Positions 1 to 5,614 of a stretch of 8,029 nt of DNA are shown here, one piece after another; within the stretch, counting starts at the first letter, position 1; every line of letters starts with the position of its first letter. The notes below the pieces were generated by a model, which was given only the letters and a program-made list of their open reading frames with translations, was not told where the DNA came from and did not search any database. The position numbers were made by a program, and so were the translations under genes. Source of the stretch: Patescibacteria group bacterium (GTDB lineage Bacteria > Patescibacteriota > UBA1384 > XYA2-FULL-43-10 > 1-14-0-10-43-13); assembly GCA_022705465.1 (NCBI GenBank), contig JAKJEK010000035.1:1-8029 (forward strand), in the 5' to 3' direction.

Positions 1-167
1 AAAAGCGACAAAATCCAAAGACCAAACGCCACCAGCACGATTGAACCTATAAACACACCCAAACCATACACAATACCGCGCAAGAATGTCCATTTTAGCG
101 ATGCCAGTTTTTTTTGCTGTGCGATGAGTTCTTGCATCGTCTTTCTGAGTTTTTCATCTTCATTCAT
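1..167 (-). CDS. DUF5665-like small membrane protein (partial, C-terminus outside window)
   Basis: Reading the minus strand from the ATG at 167 gives an open frame to the window edge (55 codons). It begins MNEDEKLRKTMQELIAQQKK, a charged helical segment, followed by a region with the tone of the DUF5665 family (KWTFLRGIVYGLGVFIGS) and then a hydrophobic stretch (IVLVAFGLWILSLF) that should span the membrane. DUF5665 proteins are short proteins of unknown function, common in Patescibacteria and some Firmicutes. A GAGGG Shine-Dalgarno lies about 4 bases before the ATG, and an extended -10 lies upstream. The gene is divergent from the methyltransferase at 263. The family assignment is from recalled sequence pattern, not a search. 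Confidence 0.7.
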   Translation of the reverse strand, partial: MNEDEKLRKTMQELIAQQKKLASLKWTFLRGIVYGLGVFIGSIVLVAFGLWILSL

Positions 168-201
168 TCTGCCCTCGCCAAGATCAAATTATTTCCGTTC
201 C

Positions 202-210
202 AGTATAGCA
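202..210 (-). promoter_or_regulatory. Extended -10 promoter for the DUF5665-like gene
   Basis: On the minus strand this reads TGC-TATACT, an extended -10 with five of six matches to TATAAT. No good -35 is visible. Predicted transcription start is near 195, leaving about a 28-base leader that contains the GAGGG ribosome-binding site. Confidence 0.55.
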
Positions 211-246
211 TATCTGTTGTGGGTTCTGTAATAGTTGGGCTGCTGG

Positions 247-255
247 TGTTACAAT
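247..255 (+). promoter_or_regulatory. Extended -10 promoter giving a leaderless methyltransferase mRNA
   Basis: TGT-TACAAT is an extended -10 with five of six matches to TATAAT. It ends 7 bases before the ATG at 263, so transcription should start at or beside the start codon. No Shine-Dalgarno is present before that ATG, which fits a leaderless message. Confidence 0.5.
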
Positions 256-262
256 TACTGTA

Positions 263-811
263 ATGGAATTATTGATCGGATGCCTTATTCTTATCGGTTC
301 GTTATTAGTGCTCTTTTGGCAAGGCTCTCTTTTGCTGGCTGCGCTATGGGGCGCCCCTTCGGTTTATGCTAATTCCAACGCCATTACCGACGCACTGAAG
401 TTATCCGGATTGAAAAAGGGGCAATTATTAGTTGACCTCGGTTGCGGCGACGCCCGCAGCTTGATAATTGCAGCCAAAGAGTTTGGCGCTCGCGGTATCG
501 GCATCGAGCGCTCTCCATATTGCGTGCTTAGGGCAAGATACAACGTTGCCCGGTCCGGCATGCAAAGTCAAATCAAGATCATTTGGGGCGATTTTAAAAA
601 AGGGGAGAATTGGCTGAGGCAAGCTGATGTCGTGTATCTATATTTATTGGATAACGCTTTATCTAGTATCGAAAAATGGCTTTATGACAATATTCAGCCG
701 AAATGCAAAGTTGTCTCCCTGGCCTTTAAGTTCGGTGATCGCCCTGCACTCAAAACCAGCCAAACAAAAAATCTTGGCCGATCAGCGACAATTTACCTGT
801 ATTGCAAATAG
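263..811 (+). CDS. Membrane-anchored class I SAM methyltransferase, FAM173-like
   Basis: 182 residues. Residues 1-29 form a hydrophobic segment that should act as an N-terminal membrane anchor. A Rossmann-type SAM-binding domain follows, with motif I VDLGCGDAR at 57-65, an acidic residue in GIGIER at 78-83 where the SAM ribose is usually held, and GD at 109-110. The overall order (N-terminal helix, VDLG-GD-R, a later VVYLYLLDNAL segment, then KVVSLAFKF) resembles the FAM173/ATPSCKMT group, whose eukaryotic members methylate lysine on the ATP synthase c subunit. That resemblance is to the family; the substrate here is unknown and I do not assign it. The protein should face the cytoplasm from the membrane. 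There is no Shine-Dalgarno; an extended -10 sits exactly one start-site distance upstream. No terminator is visible before the next promoter at 841. Confidence 0.8.
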   Translation: MELLIGCLILIGSLLVLFWQGSLLLAALWGAPSVYANSNAITDALKLSGLKKGQLLVDLGCGDARSLIIAAKEFGARGIGIERSPYCVLRARYNVARSGMQSQIKIIWGDFKKGENWLRQADVVYLYLLDNALSSIEKWLYDNIQPKCKVVSLAFKFGDRPALKTSQTKNLGRSATIYLYCK

Positions 812-840
812 CAGTACGATATCCGCTCTAGCATTCATTA

Positions 841-863
841 ATACTTGACAAAATGTCAAGTAT
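841..863. promoter_or_regulatory. Perfect 10-bp inverted repeat, probable operator of the Xre-Hsp20 gene
   Basis: Arms ATACTTGACA (841-850) and TGTCAAGTAT (854-863) are exact reverse complements separated by AAA. The left arm contains the TTGACA -35 box (845-850). Length, symmetry and position are those of an Xre/Cro-type operator, and the gene directly downstream encodes such a DNA-binding domain, so autorepression is the simplest reading. Binding itself is inferred. Confidence 0.75.
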
Positions 864-873
864 GCTTTACATT
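845..873 (+). promoter_or_regulatory. Sigma70-type promoter of the Xre-Hsp20 gene
   Basis: The -35 TTGACA (845-850, six of six) is followed after 17 bases by TACATT (868-873, four of six). Expected transcription start is about 880, which is the A of the preferred start codon, so the message is probably leaderless. An ATG at 853 lies inside this promoter and cannot be on a transcript from it. Confidence 0.65.
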
Positions 874-879
874 ATAAAT

Positions 880-1638
880 ATGAACGAAAGTGAATTAAGT
901 ATTGAAAACCGCTTAAAAGAGCTGCGCAAGCAGCACAAGCTCAGCCAGGAAGACTTGGCTGAGGCTTTAGGTATTTCCCGGCAATCGGTTATCGCGCTCG
1001 AGCAGGGTAAGTACCTTCCATCGCTGCCTATTGTGGTGTCGATGTGCCGGTTTTTCGACAAAGCATTTGAAGAGATATTTGATTTCGACAAAGAAGTTAA
1101 AGCGATGCACGATCGCTTAAGAGATAATTCAATTAAAGTGACTATTATTAAGGGCAAGAATCTTGGGCCCGGAAAGGAGAAAGTCATGAATACTGAATTA
1201 GATCCATGGAGACCCTTTAGAGAGTCCCTGCCGCTTCGCGATGCCGTTGACAGGCTTCTTTCAGAGAGCTTCATTACTCCGCGAACTGTTGGACCAGCTA
1301 TGCCAAAAGTGGACATTCGTGAGCGCAAAGAGGATGTTGTTGTAAGGGCAGAACTGCCAGGCGTCAAAGAGGAAGATATTGACGTTGAGGTTTCTTCGGA
1401 TGGAGTTATTACCATCTCAGGCGAGAAGAAAGAGGAGAAGGAAGAGAAAGAAGAAGGATACTTCTACAAAGAAACATACAGCGGCTCGTTCTCGCGAACT
1501 TTCTCATTGCCAACCGAGGTGGTAGCCGATAAGGCTCAGGCCGAGGTGGACGGCGGAATCTTAACTGTTACGATTCCAAAGGCTAAACCGGAAAAGACTC
1601 AAAAACTAAAAATCTCCGCCAAGAAAAAATCAGAATAA
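880..1638 (+). CDS. Xre-family helix-turn-helix regulator fused to Hsp20 small heat-shock protein
   Basis: 252 residues from the ATG at 880. Residues about 7-64 are a Cro/C1-type helix-turn-helix (IENRLKELRKQHKLSQEDLA, then EALGISRQSVIALEQGKYLP), complete with the recognition helix SRQSVIALEQG. Residues 65-102 are a linker. From residue 103 a full Hsp20 begins (MNTELDPWRPF): an N-terminal arm, then the alpha-crystallin domain from PKVDIRERKEDVVVRAELPG to the signature AQAEVDGGILTVTIPK, and a lysine-rich tail with KLKIS at the place of the C-terminal I-x-I motif. Hsp20 proteins are ATP-independent holdases that form oligomers. No stop lies between the two domains, yet a strong ribosome-binding site and ATG mark the junction (1173-1188), so free Hsp20 of 150 residues may also be made. 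I chose 880 rather than the in-frame ATG at 853 because 853 lies inside the promoter and operator. A strong terminator follows. A sequencing error that removed a stop between two former genes cannot be excluded. Confidence 0.85.
   Translation: MNESELSIENRLKELRKQHKLSQEDLAEALGISRQSVIALEQGKYLPSLPIVVSMCRFFDKAFEEIFDFDKEVKAMHDRLRDNSIKVTIIKGKNLGPGKEKVMNTELDPWRPFRESLPLRDAVDRLLSESFITPRTVGPAMPKVDIRERKEDVVVRAELPGVKEEDIDVEVSSDGVITISGEKKEEKEEKEEGYFYKETYSGSFSRTFSLPTEVVADKAQAEVDGGILTVTIPKAKPEKTQKLKISAKKKSE
1173..1188 (+). promoter_or_regulatory. Internal ribosome-binding site and ATG for stand-alone Hsp20
   Basis: AAAGGAGA (1173-1180) lies 6 bases before an in-frame ATG (1186-1188), exactly where the Hsp20 sequence begins. 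It is one of the best Shine-Dalgarno sites in the window and would yield a 150-residue Hsp20, a normal length for the family. It suggests two products from one gene, or a recent fusion of two adjacent genes. Confidence 0.7.
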
Positions 1639-1648
1639 CTCAATTTAC

Positions 1649-1686
1649 AACAAAAGAGAGCGGCTGTGGTTGCTCTCTTTTGTTTT
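1649..1686 (+). terminator. Rho-independent terminator after xre-hsp20
   Basis: A perfect 13-bp stem, AACAAAAGAGAGC (1649-1661) with GCTCTCTTTTGTT (1672-1684), has a 10-base loop. The A-rich left arm and T-rich right arm supply the U tract. It begins 11 bases after the stop codon. Confidence 0.85.
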
Positions 1687-1792
1687 GCATTTACGGCAAA
1701 TGATTCGCACGCATTGACTGTGCGAGAGCTACTGGTTTGCGATCTATCCCAGAGCCGGGTGTTATGATCTGGTGTTGCAAAGGAATCGTTAC

Positions 1793-1817
1793 AAAAAAGT
1801 CCGCCGTGAGGCGGACT
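1793..1817 (-). terminator. Rho-independent terminator of the 102-residue orphan gene
   Basis: On the minus strand an 8-bp perfect stem (AGTCCGCC and GGCGGACT, 1798-1805 and 1810-1817) with a four-base loop runs into six Ts. It starts 6 bases after the stop codon at 1823. Confidence 0.85.
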
Positions 1818-1822
1818 CCAGG

Positions 1823-2131
1823 TTAGCGATCAATGATCGCTGTGATACCGCTGGGACCAAATGCCCCGCTGATACCCTTGAAAGTCAGGCGGCCGTTGGG
1901 TGTGATGCCGGAGACAACCAGGATTCCTTCTCGGCTATCATGCTTAACGTGGGAGCCGATTCGCAATCCTTCTGCCGCCCAAGCTTTCAGAGCCGCCTTG
2001 TCTCGCATCCTGGATCTGCCCCATACACACGCTTCCATGATGGCGTTGGCATTCTCGGCATTCTCGCCGAGAATATTGAGGCCTAGATCCGTTGCTTGTT
2101 TCAGATGCGAGCGGGTTAGGACACACAACAT
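1823..2131 (-). CDS. Orphan 102-residue protein with possible C-terminal small beta domain
   Basis: I do not recognise this protein. The first 55 residues look helical (LKQATDLGLNI, NAENANAIMEA, DKAALKAWAAEG). Residues 57-101 alternate hydrophobic and polar residues with turns (RIGSHVKHDSREGILVVSGI, then NGRLTFKG), a pattern seen in small SH3-like or Tudor-like barrels; that is inference from pattern only. No signal peptide or membrane helix is visible. The strand choice is well supported: GGAGG lies at 2137-2141, 5 bases from the ATG, a TTGACA promoter lies upstream, and a perfect terminator lies just after the stop. It is a single-gene unit, divergent from the membrane protein at 2298. Base composition is GC-richer than the AT-rich genes of the window. 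Confidence 0.8.
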   Translation of the reverse strand: MLCVLTRSHLKQATDLGLNILGENAENANAIMEACVWGRSRMRDKAALKAWAAEGLRIGSHVKHDSREGILVVSGITPNGRLTFKGISGAFGPSGITAIIDR

Positions 2132-2160
2132 GCTTTCCTCCGAAAATGGAATCCAGAGAC

Positions 2161-2190
2161 ATCTTAGCCGGGAGGCAACACAATTGTCAA
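2161..2190 (-). promoter_or_regulatory. Promoter of the 102-residue orphan gene
   Basis: On the minus strand TTGACA (2185-2190) and TAAGAT (2161-2166) are 18 bases apart. The -35 overlaps the 8-bp palindrome ACAATTGT (2180-2187). Predicted start is near 2154, leaving a leader of about 22 bases that carries the GGAGG site. Confidence 0.65.
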
Positions 2191-2266
2191 CGATAGGTAA
2201 TACAGGCAGATTGTGCCAGAGTACTAGGAATGAGATTGAAAATGTCTAATATTTCAGCTACTTTTT

Positions 2267-2277
2267 GTATATTACAC
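2267..2277 (+). promoter_or_regulatory. Candidate -10 region (GTATATTACAC) of the 72-residue membrane protein gene
   Basis: TATATT (2268-2273) is a five-of-six -10 match located 24 bases before the ATG. No good -35 at 16-18 bases is seen. The same 11 bases occur in the promoter of the 90-residue gene at 5554-5564, which strengthens the call. Confidence 0.45.
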
Positions 2278-2297
2278 CATGCGTGAAGGAGGAGGCG

Positions 2298-2516
2298 ATG
2301 AATCGCAAGAAGCGCATCATAGACTCAATGTTTGCGGTGACCCTGGTTCTAACAGCTATTGCATTAGCAGCAAGCGTGATAGCTGGACCCCTAACCTTTT
2401 GGCACTTGATTAAGTGGCCATCAATAACATACCTTTCTGGATTCGCCCTCGTAAATATCGTAGGGATGGCCTGGGAGGTCAGACACAAGCGCAGGGCTAC
2501 GAACGGCTCGCGTTAG
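2298..2516 (+). CDS. Small two-helix membrane protein, 72 residues, function unknown
   Basis: The sequence starts MNRKKRIIDSM, with four basic residues that should stay in the cytoplasm. Two hydrophobic segments follow, at residues 12-30 (FAVTLVLTAIALAASVIAG) and 43-60 (ITYLSGFALVNIVGMAWE), and then a basic tail RHKRRATNGSR. Both ends are therefore predicted to be cytoplasmic, by the positive-inside rule. The start at 2298 is chosen over an in-frame ATG at 2265 because GAAGGAGGAG (2285-2294) ends 3 bases before it, with its GGAGG core (2288-2292) 5 bases away, while the earlier ATG lies in the promoter. A terminator begins 2 bases after the stop. I recognise no family. Confidence 0.75.
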   Translation: MNRKKRIIDSMFAVTLVLTAIALAASVIAGPLTFWHLIKWPSITYLSGFALVNIVGMAWEVRHKRRATNGSR

Positions 2517-2518
2517 AT

Positions 2519-2544
2519 AAATCGCTCGTCATGAGCGATTTTTT
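2519..2544 (+). terminator. Rho-independent terminator after the 72-residue membrane protein
   Basis: A perfect 9-bp stem, AAATCGCTC (2519-2527) with GAGCGATTT (2533-2541), has a 5-base loop and is followed by more Ts. It lies back to back with the minus-strand terminator at 2581-2604, so the two converging units are insulated. Confidence 0.85.
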
Positions 2545-2580
2545 AAGTGTTGAATATGTCGCTCTCAGGTTGAACCAAAG

Positions 2581-2604
2581 AAAAAAGGGTCCGGATGGGA
2601 CCCT
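2581..2604 (-). terminator. Rho-independent terminator of the 393-residue gene
   Basis: On the minus strand AGGGTCC and GGACCCT form a 7-bp perfect stem (2586-2592 and 2598-2604) with a five-base loop, followed by a run of Ts (the plus-strand A run 2581-2586). Confidence 0.85.
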
Positions 2605-2632
2605 GAATTCGCTTCGTTCCTGGAAGCGACAT

Positions 2633-3814
2633 CTAGTTCTTGGGCTCGCCGAGCATCAAGATCTCCTTGATTCTGGCGGCGAACTCCTTGACTTCCGCCT
2701 GGATGCGGCGAGTCTTTTCCCTCTCCACGCGGGAAGAGGGTTCATCAAGCTTGCGCTTGAGCTTGGCCAGCCGCTCGTTGAGCGAAGCCAGCTTTGTGCG
2801 CAATGCCTCGGCGGCATTATGCAGACTAGGGATACCCTGAATCGGCTTCAGGGCATCTTCAAGCGCCTTGATCTCGTTGTGGAGCCGCACCCGTTCGGCC
2901 ACGAGCCGATTGGTCTTCTCGCACTGCCGCGCGATTGCGCTGATGTACGGGGTGAACAGCGGCCACCACTCGGGAAACTCACCGCCGGCACAGATCGCAT
3001 CAGCCAGAGCAGCGAGATCCTTAAGGCCAAGATTGGCTTCGGGGATTACCGTCGCTGCGGGCTTCGGATCCGCCGCAGGTGAGGGCGCAGGCTGTGGAGC
3101 CGCCACAACTGCTACAGTGGCAACCGGCCTAGGCTTGCTAGGTGCGGGCGAGGCAGGCTGCGTTGCTGCTGTCGCTACCCTCTTGGGTTCGGGCAGGGAA
3201 GTGATGAGCGGGACGGCATACTGCTTGGGCGGGCGGTCGAGGTCGATTATCTCGACTTCTTCGACGTTGTGCCCGGCACCGTACATCGCGCCTTTCTGCG
3301 TGGTGTTGCGGTAGCAGTAGTTATCATCGCCCATCTTATCTCGGACGATGAAGCCCTTGGTCACCAGGTGGACAGAATTGGCCTGCAGCGTCTTGGCGGG
3401 AACGCCGCTCGTCGCCTCGATCTGCTTCCAGCTGATGATCCGAAACTCGTCCTTTGACAAGTGGGGCCGGATAGCCAAGGCGACGCGAAGTGCCACCGAT
3501 CCAAGCTGGACAGGATAGGAGTCCTTAACCAGTCGGATGTGGCGAACCTTCCTGCCGTACAGATGGCTCTCTACGGCTCCATTGTCGATCAGGGTCTTCA
3601 GCGCCATCTCGATCGTCTCGAGCGGCGCGTCGGACAACTCTTCTTTGATGAGTTCGACGATCCTGTCCAGTCGAACCCATCCGCACTTGTGCTTGGCGCC
3701 TTCCTCTTCCAGGAGGACCTGGATCGAGGTCGCGACCGTGTCGAACACGGATGTGTTCGCCGGAGCGGCGCCGTCTGCCCTGGTAGGCACGTCGTCGACT
3801 ACGCTCTTGTTCAC
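2633..3814 (-). CDS. Orphan protein with two predicted winged helices, Pro/Ala linker and coiled coil
   Basis: 393 residues, GTG start. I do not recognise a named family. Residues about 24-97 look like a winged-helix domain: helices (TVATSIQVLLEEEG, RLDRIVELIKEEL, LETIEMALKTLIDNGAVESH) followed by a wing-like LYGRKVRHIRLV. Residues about 104-168 look like a second one (LRVALAIRPHLS, FRIISWKQIEATSG, PAKTLQANSVHLVTKGFIVR, then a strand). Residues about 200-260 are a low-complexity Pro/Ala/Val-rich linker. Residues 262-293 form a short hydrophobic domain (LKDLAALADAICAGG, FPEWWPLFTPYI), and 297-385 are a highly charged coiled coil. There is no signal peptide or membrane helix, so the protein is cytoplasmic, with DNA binding plus self-association or bridging as inference. 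CTCCC on the plus strand (minus GGGAG, 3820-3824) is 5 bases from the GTG. It has its own promoter with a dyad and its own terminator. One sampled 60-base line (3601-3660) is 58% GC, against 37% in the gene at 6120. Confidence 0.8.
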   Translation of the reverse strand: MNKSVVDDVPTRADGAAPANTSVFDTVATSIQVLLEEEGAKHKCGWVRLDRIVELIKEELSDAPLETIEMALKTLIDNGAVESHLYGRKVRHIRLVKDSYPVQLGSVALRVALAIRPHLSKDEFRIISWKQIEATSGVPAKTLQANSVHLVTKGFIVRDKMGDDNYCYRNTTQKGAMYGAGHNVEEVEIIDLDRPPKQYAVPLITSLPEPKRVATAATQPASPAPSKPRPVATVAVVAAPQPAPSPAADPKPAATVIPEANLGLKDLAALADAICAGGEFPEWWPLFTPYISAIARQCEKTNRLVAERVRLHNEIKALEDALKPIQGIPSLHNAAEALRTKLASLNERLAKLKRKLDEPSSRVEREKTRRIQAEVKEFAARIKEILMLGEPKN

Positions 3815-3848
3815 ACGCGCTCCCTTCTAGCTTGCGGCGACAACGATA

Positions 3849-3877
3849 GTAATAACACACATTGTAACAAATGTCAA
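3849..3877 (-). promoter_or_regulatory. Promoter of the 393-residue gene
   Basis: On the minus strand TTGACA (3872-3877) and TATTAC (3849-3854) are 17 bases apart, and a TG one base upstream makes an extended -10. Predicted start is near 3842, giving a leader of about 27 bases. Confidence 0.65.
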
Positions 3878-3880
3878 TGT
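3859..3880. promoter_or_regulatory. Imperfect dyad over the 393-residue gene promoter, possible operator
   Basis: ACATTG (3859-3864) and CAATGT (3875-3880) are perfect inverted arms around a 10-base spacer; 9-base arms match at 7 positions. The dyad covers the -35 box, where a repressor would block polymerase. Whether the winged-helix product binds here is inference. Confidence 0.45.
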
Positions 3881-4008
3881 CTGTTGATGCTATCATGTAT
3901 TGCCGCTCATTGCCTCGGCGTCGAAGTTTGTGCAGTGAAAAAATTATATCAAATATAAAGAAGCAGTGGAGGTTGGCCTCTTGTTGATAAGTATTATTAA
4001 GCTAAACG

Positions 4009-4035
4009 AAAAACCGGACAATTCAATTGTCCGGT
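4009..4035 (-). terminator. Rho-independent terminator of the 132-residue gene
   Basis: The arms ACCGGACAATT (4013-4023) and AATTGTCCGGT (4025-4035) are perfect 11-base inverted repeats around one base, so the real loop uses the A/T bases. A run of As at 4009-4013 gives the T run on the minus strand. It lies 37 bases beyond the stop codon. Between here and the promoter at 3877 (about 130 bases, AT-rich) I see nothing further. Confidence 0.8.
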
Positions 4036-4071
4036 AGCTTGGTTGCTGCCTATAGCAAGCAATGTTGGTTA

Positions 4072-4470
4072 TTACATCTTTCTGTGCTTGACGACCGGTT
4101 CTCTTTGGTTGGCGGATATCCGCATCTTCAAGGTGGCTTCGTTCGGATTTGCGGGGTTGATCTCACCCACCTTCTCAGCGACCAGATCCAGGAAGATTCT
4201 TGCCAGCGACACGTGTCCGGGAGGATCGAGCTCGCTGAGCACCGCGCTCTGCCGGCCAGGTGTCAGCAGCATCCGACCGCCCAGCAGCGTGGCGCGGATC
4301 TGATTGGTCATGTCGCGGGAAAGCGGCTCGCCAGAGTCACCGAGCCAGGCAGTATGCTCGAACTTGCGCACGAACTGCTCCGCCAGTTCCGCGATGTGCG
4401 GGTCGTTGGTGCGCCTAAGCGCAACTTCCAATGCATCACCGAACATCTTTCCGATCTCTTCTGGTGTCAT
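4072..4470 (-). CDS. Orphan 132-residue soluble protein, function unknown
   Basis: I do not recognise this protein. It begins MTPEEIGKMFGDALEVALRR, followed by further amphipathic helices (DPHIAELAEQFVRKFEH, RDMTNQIRATLLGGRMLL, SLARIFLDLVAEKVGEI) and a basic tail ending VVKHRKM. No membrane helix, signal peptide or cysteine is present. The gene has a near-consensus promoter (TTGATA, 17 bases, extended TATAAT) and a perfect terminator, so it is its own unit and probably well expressed. The ribosome-binding site GAAAGGA is 10 bases from the ATG, slightly far. A three-codon frame (ATG CAT CTA TGA, 4467-4478) precedes it and overlaps its start as ATGA. Composition is GC-rich like the neighbouring 393-residue gene. 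Confidence 0.75.
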   Translation of the reverse strand: MTPEEIGKMFGDALEVALRRTNDPHIAELAEQFVRKFEHTAWLGDSGEPLSRDMTNQIRATLLGGRMLLTPGRQSAVLSELDPPGHVSLARIFLDLVAEKVGEINPANPNEATLKMRISANQREPVVKHRKM

Positions 4471-4503
4471 AGATGCATGATCCTTTCACCACTACACACT
4501 ATT

Positions 4504-4532
4504 ATTATATCACAATTACAGAAATTTATCAA
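4504..4532 (-). promoter_or_regulatory. Near-consensus promoter of the 132-residue gene
   Basis: On the minus strand TTGATA (4527-4532) and TATAAT (4504-4509) are 17 bases apart, with TGA just before the -10 making it extended. It is the strongest promoter by match in the window. Predicted start is near 4497. Confidence 0.8.
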
Positions 4533-4573
4533 TACTCGGTCTCACTATCCGCCCTGTGGGTATTACCCTAAAC

Positions 4574-4596
4574 AAAAAATCGCCCCTTTCGGGACG
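4574..4596 (-). terminator. Rho-independent terminator downstream of tRNA-Val(CAC)
   Basis: On the minus strand CGTCCC, loop GAAA, GGGGCG form a 6-bp stem (one G-T pair) followed by A and six Ts (A run 4574-4579). It lies about 70 bases beyond the tRNA 3' end, leaving a trailer to be processed. Confidence 0.65.
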
Positions 4597-4665
4597 GCCT
4601 TATTCTTAACTTTTATATTGGTCTTAACATTGAATGACTACTCCATCCAATGTCTTAGTGTAGGA

Positions 4666-4742
<77 letters not shown>

Positions 4743-4754
4743 CAGCAAATAAGG

Positions 4755-4784
4755 ATATTACGTCGTCGCTCCATTTGGCGTCAG
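4755..4784 (-). promoter_or_regulatory. Weak candidate promoter of tRNA-Val(CAC)
   Basis: On the minus strand CTGACG (4779-4784) and TAATAT (4755-4760), each four of six, are 18 bases apart. Predicted start is about 6 bases before the tRNA 5' end. Confidence 0.35.
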
Positions 4785-4844
4785 ACCAAACACAATATTA
4801 CCACAGTTATTATTATTTGTTAATTGGGAAATTGTGGCATACCT

Positions 4845-4873
4845 TTGTGGTGTAGCCGCCAAGAAGCTATAAT
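4845..4873 (+). promoter_or_regulatory. Promoter of the SpoIIM-family gene
   Basis: TATAAT (4868-4873) is a perfect -10; TTGTGG (4845-4850) lies 17 bases upstream as a weak -35. Predicted start is near 4880, giving a leader of about 24 bases with only a weak AAAGAAAA ribosome-binding site. Confidence 0.65.
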
Positions 4874-4903
4874 TAAGTTAATTCATTCTTAAAGAAAAAC
4901 ATC

Positions 4904-5476
4904 ATGGATAATCACCCCAAACCAGAAAAATCATATTATTACGTCATAACCATTATCTTAGTCTTATCAATTGTTGCCGGCTATCTTCTCGCGGTGCGTA
5001 ATCCTGAATTCGCCGGAGATGTCGTTGAAAGCGCGCTCGCCCCATTCCAGGCGATCAGTGAGATTCCGCCTATTGCAGTATTTTTCGTCATTTTGTTTAA
5101 TAACGCCCTTAAGGCGCTGTTTGCCATCCTGCTCGGTTTCTTTTTAGGGCTATTCCCGTTGTACTTTATTATCACCAATGGCAACATAATCGGCCTGGTA
5201 ATTGCATTAATTGCCGCCGAGACTGGCATTCTAACAGTTATGGCTGGACTTCTGCCGCATGGGATTATTGAATTAACGGCAATTGTGATAGCGGCGAGTC
5301 ACGGTCTATGGTTGGGCATCAGGTTTATCAGGAAAATATTATATAAAGAATCGTTTACCGATGCATTTCGTGCGTCGATGAGAGCATACGTCAAGATTAT
5401 TCTGCCACTGATATTTGCAGCTGCTGTCATAGAGACATACATTACTCCGGCCATCCTGCAGCTAGTATCGCGCTAG
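4904..5476 (+). CDS. SpoIIM-family (DUF95-like) integral membrane protein
   Basis: 190 residues, almost entirely hydrophobic. Membrane segments lie at about 12-30, 57-89 (probably two passes, joined near residue 75), 94-115, 120-140 and 163-187. The pattern fits the SpoIIM/DUF95 family: VFFVILFNNALKALFAILLG at 59-78 with the paired Asn, FPLYFIITNGNIIGLV at 84-99, LPHGIIELTAIVIAASHG at 117-134 with its conserved Pro-His-Gly and Glu, and ETYITP near the end. In endospore formers SpoIIM works with SpoIID and SpoIIP in engulfment, but homologues are widespread in bacteria and archaea that never sporulate, where the role is unknown. No other sporulation gene is in this window, so a sporulation role should not be assumed. 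I see no clear terminator after it. Confidence 0.8.
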   Translation: MDNHPKPEKSYYYVITIILVLSIVAGYLLAVRNPEFAGDVVESALAPFQAISEIPPIAVFFVILFNNALKALFAILLGFFLGLFPLYFIITNGNIIGLVIALIAAETGILTVMAGLLPHGIIELTAIVIAASHGLWLGIRFIRKILYKESFTDAFRASMRAYVKIILPLIFAAAVIETYITPAILQLVSR

Positions 5477-5531
5477 AAGGAATGCTTACAATTCGGCTCG
5501 ATGCTGCATAAAACTGTTTGCTTGCGCCCTA

Positions 5532-5560
5532 TTGCTGATAGTGGAATATTGTGGTATATT
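5532..5560 (+). promoter_or_regulatory. Promoter of the 90-residue orphan gene
   Basis: TTGCTG (5532-5537) and TATATT (5555-5560) are 17 bases apart, and TGG before the -10 makes it extended. Predicted start is near 5567. The core GTATATTACAC (5554-5564) recurs at 2267-2277. Confidence 0.6.
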
Positions 5561-5614
5561 ACACGCAATACAGTAAACCCCGCCTGAATAACGACAGGAC
5601 AGAAGGGGGAGGGG

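Noticed and set aside
853..879. Upstream in-frame ATG for the Xre-Hsp20 gene (nine extra residues)
   Set aside because: The codon lies between the -35 and -10 boxes and inside the operator, so it would not be transcribed from the visible promoter.
1705..1725. Inverted repeat TCGCAC...GTGCGA between two terminators
   Set aside because: The stem is only 6 bp with a 9-base loop, no T run follows, and it has no link to a gene or promoter.
1760..1775. Extended -10 (TGT-TATGAT) on the plus strand pointing into the 102-residue gene
   Set aside because: No -35 at a usable distance and no plus-strand gene follows. An antisense transcript is possible but nothing else supports it.
1833..2249. Plus-strand 138-residue open frame opposite the 102-residue gene
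   Set aside because: The minus strand has the Shine-Dalgarno, TTGACA promoter and terminator. The plus frame has none and runs through the minus promoter.
2414..3958. Several open frames opposite or out of frame with the 393-residue gene
   Set aside because: GC-rich DNA yields long shadow frames. These lack ribosome-binding sites, cross the convergent terminators or the dyad promoter, and show Arg/Ser/Gly-rich nonsense.
4904..5476. Evidence for endospore formation from the SpoIIM homologue
   Set aside because: SpoIIM-family proteins are common in non-sporulating lineages, and no other sporulation gene is present here.
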